NCBI GenBank assembly: GCA_012797725.1
Contig: JAAZON010000306.1
Location: 1-8,981 of the forward strand
Direction: 5' to 3'
Length of the DNA: 8,981 bases
Source of the DNA: SAR324 cluster bacterium
Lineage (GTDB): Bacteria; Bdellovibrionota; UBA2361; JAAZON01
Numbering within the stretch: position 1 is the stretch's first letter; each line of letters opens with the position of its first letter. This document shows positions 5,165 through 8,981 of this stretch, piece after piece. The position numbers were made by a program, and so were the translations under genes. Below the pieces are notes generated by a model, which saw only the letters and a program-made list of their open reading frames with translations, was not told where the DNA came from and did no database searches.

Positions 5165-6952
5165 ATGCCAAATGCACTGCTTGTTTACCCTGACTTTCCG
5201 CCCTCTTATTGGAGCGAGAAATATGCCCTCGATTTTATTGGCAAGAAATCTGCTATGCCGCCCCTGGGACTTTTGACTCTGGCTTCATTATTTCCCAAAC
5301 ACTACAACTTAAAGCTTGTGGATATGAATTACACCTCTCTCACTGATGAGATGCTAAGCTGGAGTGACTATGTCTTTTGCTCCGCAATGATTGTACAGCG
5401 TGATTCTTTTAAAGAAGTTGTTGCTCGCTGCAACGCCATGGGTGTCCCTATTATTGCCGGTGGCCCATATCCCACTTCATTCTGCGATGAAATCTCTGGC
5501 GTTGATCATTTGGTCCTTGGCGAAGTTGAAGATTTTTTTGCAGACTTCTTAAAAGATCTCGAAGCTAATACTGCCGCCAAAATCTACCGGCCCCCAATAG
5601 GAGAAAACGGCGAACCCCGTAGGCCTTCCGTTGAGCATATAGCCCCTCCCCGCTACGACCTACTCAATCTAAATGACTATGCATCCGTGTCTTTGCAATT
5701 TAGTCGTGGATGCCCATTTAATTGCGAGTTCTGTGATATTACAAAACTCTATGGACGTGTATCTAGAACAAAAACAATCCAACAGGTGATAAAAGAACTT
5801 GACGCGCTTTACGAATCGGGCTGGCGAGGGACGGTGTTTTTTGTTGATGACAATTTTATTGGAAATCGAGAACAAGCGAATCGTCTTATGCCGCAGATTG
5901 CTGCTTGGCAAAAAAAGAGAAATTATCCCTTTGCTTTTTATACCGAAGCAAGCGTCAACCTTTCCGAAATGCCAGACCTTATGACAGACATGGCTGACGC
6001 AGGTTTTGATATGGTTTTCCTCGGGCTTGAGACTCCAAATCCTGATGCTCTTAAACAGGCCAATAAAGGGCATAACATTAGGCACGGAAATCCAAACTAT
6101 CTGCTTGATGCTGTCCGCACCATTCAGAGTTATGGAATGGAAGTTACCGGTGGATTTATCCTCGGTCTTGATGGTGATGATGAATCTTCTTTTGATGCTC
6201 AGATTAACTTTATTCAAAAAGCAGGCATACCCACTGCAATGGTAGGCTTACTTAACGCATTGAAAGGTACGGACTTATATCAGCGCCTAAAAAGAGAGGG
6301 TCGCTTATTGAGCGAATCTTCCGGTAACAACGTCTGCTCCGCATTGAATTTCATTCCAAGAATCAACCCTGAAATGCTTCTGGATGGCTACAGAAGAGTG
6401 TTATCTACATTATACGACTCAAGCTTAAGGAACTATTTTGCAAGATGCTACACCCTTCTCAAGAATTGGAAGCAACGTAAATATTGTACACGTCCAATTG
6501 GAATGGTTGAGATAACAGCTTATTTGAAAACTCTTTGGAGGCAGTTGTTTTCTCGACAGGGCCCCGCTTACCTGAAATTCCAACTCAAAGTCCTGCTTCG
6601 TCGCCCAAGAATGTTTTCAGAGGCAATTCGTTTGGCTGTACTAGGCTACCATTATGAAAAAGTCACCCGTCAACAGATTTTAGTTGATGAGTTTAAAAAT
6701 TTCCTAGATCTTCAGATGGGTATTTTCAGAGAAAGGATTTCATATTACGAAAAAATGGGTTCAGCGCACATAACAGAATTAAGTTCTTATTTCATGGAGC
6801 ATTTTAAGGATATTCGAAAGCGATACGAAGCTATTAATAAAGACTTCCGAAGCACTGCAGATGATGCCCTGCTTGCCTTTAAGGCTTCATTAAATGTGCA
6901 ACTTCAGAGATTCAATCAGGTGTGCAAACTAGAAGTTCCTGAAATTTTCTAG
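5165..6952 (+). CDS. B12-binding-domain radical SAM protein (DUF4070 type)
   Basis: A 595-residue protein. Residues about 1-130 resemble a cobalamin-binding domain: PPLGLLTLASLFP early on, GGP at 99-101 and LGEVED at 118-123. At the usual DxHxxG position only VDMNYT (Asp53) is found, so B12 would bind without the His ligand. The radical SAM core follows: Cys183, Cys187 and Cys190 in CPFNCEFC hold the [4Fe-4S] cluster, FVDDNFIGN follows, and GGFILGLDGDD is at 329-339. Residues about 355-470 (NALKGTDLYQRLKREGRL, then a GYRRVLSTLYD block) match the DUF4070 region shared with hopanoid C-2 methylase HpnP. The last 90 residues are helical and charged, coiled-coil-like. It is probably a methyltransferase or related carbon-skeleton enzyme; substrate unknown. 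No hopanoid or other pathway genes adjoin it, so hpnP is not assigned. The start is the first ATG, with a weak AAGAAG six bases before it. Confidence 0.85.
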   Translation: MPNALLVYPDFPPSYWSEKYALDFIGKKSAMPPLGLLTLASLFPKHYNLKLVDMNYTSLTDEMLSWSDYVFCSAMIVQRDSFKEVVARCNAMGVPIIAGGPYPTSFCDEISGVDHLVLGEVEDFFADFLKDLEANTAAKIYRPPIGENGEPRRPSVEHIAPPRYDLLNLNDYASVSLQFSRGCPFNCEFCDITKLYGRVSRTKTIQQVIKELDALYESGWRGTVFFVDDNFIGNREQANRLMPQIAAWQKKRNYPFAFYTEASVNLSEMPDLMTDMADAGFDMVFLGLETPNPDALKQANKGHNIRHGNPNYLLDAVRTIQSYGMEVTGGFILGLDGDDESSFDAQINFIQKAGIPTAMVGLLNALKGTDLYQRLKREGRLLSESSGNNVCSALNFIPRINPEMLLDGYRRVLSTLYDSSLRNYFARCYTLLKNWKQRKYCTRPIGMVEITAYLKTLWRQLFSRQGPAYLKFQLKVLLRRPRMFSEAIRLAVLGYHYEKVTRQQILVDEFKNFLDLQMGIFRERISYYEKMGSAHITELSSYFMEHFKDIRKRYEAINKDFRSTADDALLAFKASLNVQLQRFNQVCKLEVPEIF

Positions 6953-7146
6953 CTTTTCTCCGTAATTTCCAGGCTCCTGGGAGAAAGGATTGGCTGGACA
7001 ATTTCCATATCATTAATCTATTCTCCAGGGCGGGCGTTCCGATGTAGGCTATTAGATAAAATGTAACGTCCGCTCTGCGTGCATTACTTTTAAAGACCGA
7101 ACACGTCGCATGTCATAAAATATTTGCACTAATCGGGAGAATATTT
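6953..7146 (+). promoter_or_regulatory. Intergenic region with malQ ribosome site
   Basis: 194 bases separate the radical SAM gene from malQ, enough for an independent promoter. GGGAG at 7135-7139 lies seven bases before the malQ ATG and is a strong ribosome site. TAAAAT at 7116-7121 could serve as a -10 box, but there is no good -35 match. Overlapping short inverted repeats just after the stop codon (TTCTCC/GGAGAA and CCAGG/CCTGG, 6956-6985) could fold but lack a T-run, so a terminator is not claimed. Confidence 0.4.
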
Positions 7147-8676
7147 ATGGAATTCGATAGATCTGCTGGCGTTCTTCTGCATATTACATCTTTGCCTGCA
7201 CCCTATGGCATAGGGGATCTGGGCCAGAGTGCTCTTGATTTTATCGACTGGACTGCGAGGGCAGGTCTGACCTGGTGGCAGATGCTGCCTCTAGGCCCTG
7301 CGGCTGACGCCGCACCGGCACGAATCAACGATCCCTATTCGTCACAATCATCCTGGGCCGGCTCTCCGCTCTATCTAAGCCTTCATGAGCTTGTGAAGGT
7401 TGGAGATTTGAAAAATCAGGACATAGCTTCTTACAAAGTTGACGGATCAAAAATCAATTATTTAGCTGTTACAAGGTCGAGGCAAAAGCTTTTTAAGTTA
7501 GCAGCAAAGAACTTCTTTTTGAAACAAAATAGAACAACCAAGCAAGTCTTTACATCTTTTTGTCGTAAAGAAGCTCACTGGCTAGATGACTGGGCGCTCT
7601 TCTCAGCAGCAAAGGAAGTATTCTTAAACAAACCATGGTGGGAGTGGCCAATAGACTTTAAACAAAGAAACAAGAGAGCATTAACGCTATTTTCTAAAGA
7701 GTACCAAGATATCATTCAAGTTGCCAAATACATACAATTTCGCTGGTTTGAGCAATGGGCACGCCTTAAGGCTTATGCCAAGAAAAAAGGTGTGGGACTT
7801 ATCGGTGATGTCCCAATTTATTGCGCAGCAGACAGTGTCGATGTATGGGCTGCACCTAAAATGTTCAAGCTTCGCGCCGATGGTCAACCACGTGCAGTAG
7901 CAGGCGTGCCACCAGATTATTTTTCTCGTGATGGACAGCTTTGGGGCACTCCTGTATACGACTGGGCTGCCAATGCTCGGGATGGTTTTAGATGGTGGAT
8001 TTGGCGTCTTAAAGGATATTTGCGCACTGTGGATGTTGCAAGAGTCGATCATTTTCGTGGATTTGAAGCATATTGGGAAATTCCCTTTCCTGCGAAAAAT
8101 GCACGCAAAGGAAAGTGGGTCAAAGGACCTGGACATGCATTCTTTGCAGCAGTCCGAAAAGCTCTTGGAGAAGTGCCCTTAATCGCGGAAGATTTAGGTT
8201 TCATTACAGGCGCTGTCAATGAACTTCGAGCTAAATGGGAACTTCCTGGAATGAGAGTCACTCAATTTGCCTTTTCTGGTAATCCTAGGAACTGTCATCT
8301 TCCTATGTGGCATGAGACAAACTCAGTGGCATATACCGGAACTCACGATAACGAAACGTCTCTTGGTTGGTATAAAAATGCAAGAAAAGAAATAAAAGAG
8401 CATTTTCGTTTCTATACAGGCTCGGATGGCAAGACGCCTCATACAGATCTTTTAAAATTTACGTTTAGTTCCGTCGCACGGCTTGCAGTAGTTCCTGTAC
8501 AAGACGTGCTTGGCTTAGATAATCGCGCTCGTGTTAATACACCTGGCCAACACACCGGGCTTTATCGATGGAAATTAAAGCAGGGGCAATTGAGTTTAGC
8601 TTCTGCTGATACACTCCGGTACTTAGCAGAGCGCTACGCACGAGTTCCTGGACTACAGAAAAAACAGTGGGTTTAG
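7147..8676 (+). CDS. malQ: 4-alpha-glucanotransferase (amylomaltase), GH77
   Basis: A 509-residue cytoplasmic enzyme that transfers a segment of one alpha-1,4-glucan to another glucan or to glucose, lengthening maltodextrins and releasing glucose. The size matches the short bacterial amylomaltases (about 500 residues), not the roughly 690-residue enterobacterial form. Seen: LLHITSLPAPYGIGDLG at 10-26, DPYSSQSSWAGSP at 62-74, the mobile loop PPDYFSRDGQLWGTP at 255-269, VARVDHFRGF with nucleophile Asp301, IAEDLG with acid/base Glu348, and THDNE with Asp401. The 47- and 53-residue spacings are close to those of the Thermus enzyme (Asp293, Glu340, Asp395). All catalytic residues are intact. GGGAG lies seven bases before the ATG. 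The phosphorylase gene starts two bases after the stop, so the two are almost certainly co-transcribed and translationally coupled. Confidence 0.97.
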   Translation: MEFDRSAGVLLHITSLPAPYGIGDLGQSALDFIDWTARAGLTWWQMLPLGPAADAAPARINDPYSSQSSWAGSPLYLSLHELVKVGDLKNQDIASYKVDGSKINYLAVTRSRQKLFKLAAKNFFLKQNRTTKQVFTSFCRKEAHWLDDWALFSAAKEVFLNKPWWEWPIDFKQRNKRALTLFSKEYQDIIQVAKYIQFRWFEQWARLKAYAKKKGVGLIGDVPIYCAADSVDVWAAPKMFKLRADGQPRAVAGVPPDYFSRDGQLWGTPVYDWAANARDGFRWWIWRLKGYLRTVDVARVDHFRGFEAYWEIPFPAKNARKGKWVKGPGHAFFAAVRKALGEVPLIAEDLGFITGAVNELRAKWELPGMRVTQFAFSGNPRNCHLPMWHETNSVAYTGTHDNETSLGWYKNARKEIKEHFRFYTGSDGKTPHTDLLKFTFSSVARLAVVPVQDVLGLDNRARVNTPGQHTGLYRWKLKQGQLSLASADTLRYLAERYARVPGLQKKQWV

Positions 8677-8678
8677 AA

Positions 8679-8981
8679 ATGAAAGGGACAACAAAAGAAA
8701 AGCCATATGTTGCCTATTTCTGCATGGAATTTGGCCTTGAAAGCAATTTTCATATCTACTCAGGCGGTCTTGGTATTCTAGCGGGCGATATTCTTAAAGC
8801 CGCAAAAGACGAGAAGATGCCAATGGTGGGACTTGGAATCTTGTGGCGGCAAGGTTATGTACGGCAATTTATCGGTCGGGGAATGGGTATTTATGACTGC
8901 TTCCCTGAGTACGCTTATGACTTCCTGATAGATACAAAAAAACATGTTAATGTAAGGATCCGCGGAAGACAGCTAAAATGC
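8679..8981 (+). CDS. glgP: Alpha-glucan phosphorylase, N-terminal part (runs off the window)
   Basis: 101 codons from the ATG at 8679-8681 to the window end. The peptide PYVAYFCMEFGLESNFHIYSG is followed by GGLGILAGD (29-37), then VGLGILWRQGYVRQ, then VRIRGRQLKC. This is the conserved start of the GT35 alpha-glucan phosphorylases of the TIGR02094 type, which release glucose-1-phosphate from maltodextrin or glycogen using pyridoxal phosphate. The conserved block begins only about ten residues after the start, so this is the short form lacking the extra N-terminal domain of longer members; I expect roughly 550 residues in total. The pyridoxal phosphate lysine lies beyond the window. There is no strong ribosome site, and it starts two bases after malQ, consistent with coupling. 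The symbol is used for the family; malP would be an alternative name. Confidence 0.92.
   Translation, partial: MKGTTKEKPYVAYFCMEFGLESNFHIYSGGLGILAGDILKAAKDEKMPMVGLGILWRQGYVRQFIGRGMGIYDCFPEYAYDFLIDTKKHVNVRIRGRQLKC

Noticed and set aside
5669..6217. Minus-strand open frame of 182 codons inside the radical SAM gene
   Set aside because: It lies entirely antisense to a gene with clear family motifs and shows no motif of its own.
7687..8136. Minus-strand open frame of 149 codons inside malQ
   Set aside because: Antisense shadow of a well-conserved GH77 gene.
1..8981. tRNA or rRNA genes
   Set aside because: I looked for T-arm GGTTCRA-type motifs with paired acceptor ends and for conserved rRNA blocks and found none that fold plausibly.

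Overview
This is a bacterial window with two intact metabolic genes and the start of a third at its right end, and a lower-density, repeat-rich accessory zone on its left. I cannot name the organism. The glycogen genes, the cobalamin-type radical SAM protein and the decayed insertion sequence suggest a free-living or host-associated, probably Gram-negative bacterium of moderate to low G+C. That is inference, not identification.

Left part (1-3237). A possible 3' gene end (2-118) is followed by about 420 noncoding bases with a hairpin and REP-like direct repeats. On the minus strand then comes a 632-residue protein (538-2436). Its C-terminal fifth carries an HExxHxxD zinc site and a downstream Glu, laid out as in the anthrax lethal factor protease domain (ATLF). 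It has no visible signal peptide and an unrecognised 450-residue N-terminal part, so it may be an effector or toxin-like peptidase. Upstream of it are nested inverted repeats (2752-2874) and further copies of the same repeat core, AGGGTGGCACCA, that lies beyond its 3' end. The gene is thus bracketed by related repeats.

Middle part (3100-5164). This is a gene graveyard. It holds a start-less plus-strand protein fragment (3100-3270), an intact orphan minus-strand gene of about 222 residues (3238-3906), a start-less minus-strand fragment (4000-4200) and the C-terminal remnant of an IS256/Mutator-family transposase (4445-4804). The rest shows no coding signal.

Right part (5165-8981). A plus-strand radical SAM protein with an N-terminal B12-binding-like domain (595 residues) has the architecture of the DUF4070 group, which contains the hopanoid methylases. 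It is followed by malQ (4-alpha-glucanotransferase) and, two bases later, the start of an alpha-glucan phosphorylase gene that runs off the window. MalQ and the phosphorylase form a glucan-degradation operon: MalQ rearranges short maltodextrins into longer chains, and the phosphorylase releases glucose-1-phosphate from them.

The item most worth following up is the lethal-factor-like metallopeptidase, including the His that sits where lethal factor has its catalytic Tyr. Second are the repeats that flank it.
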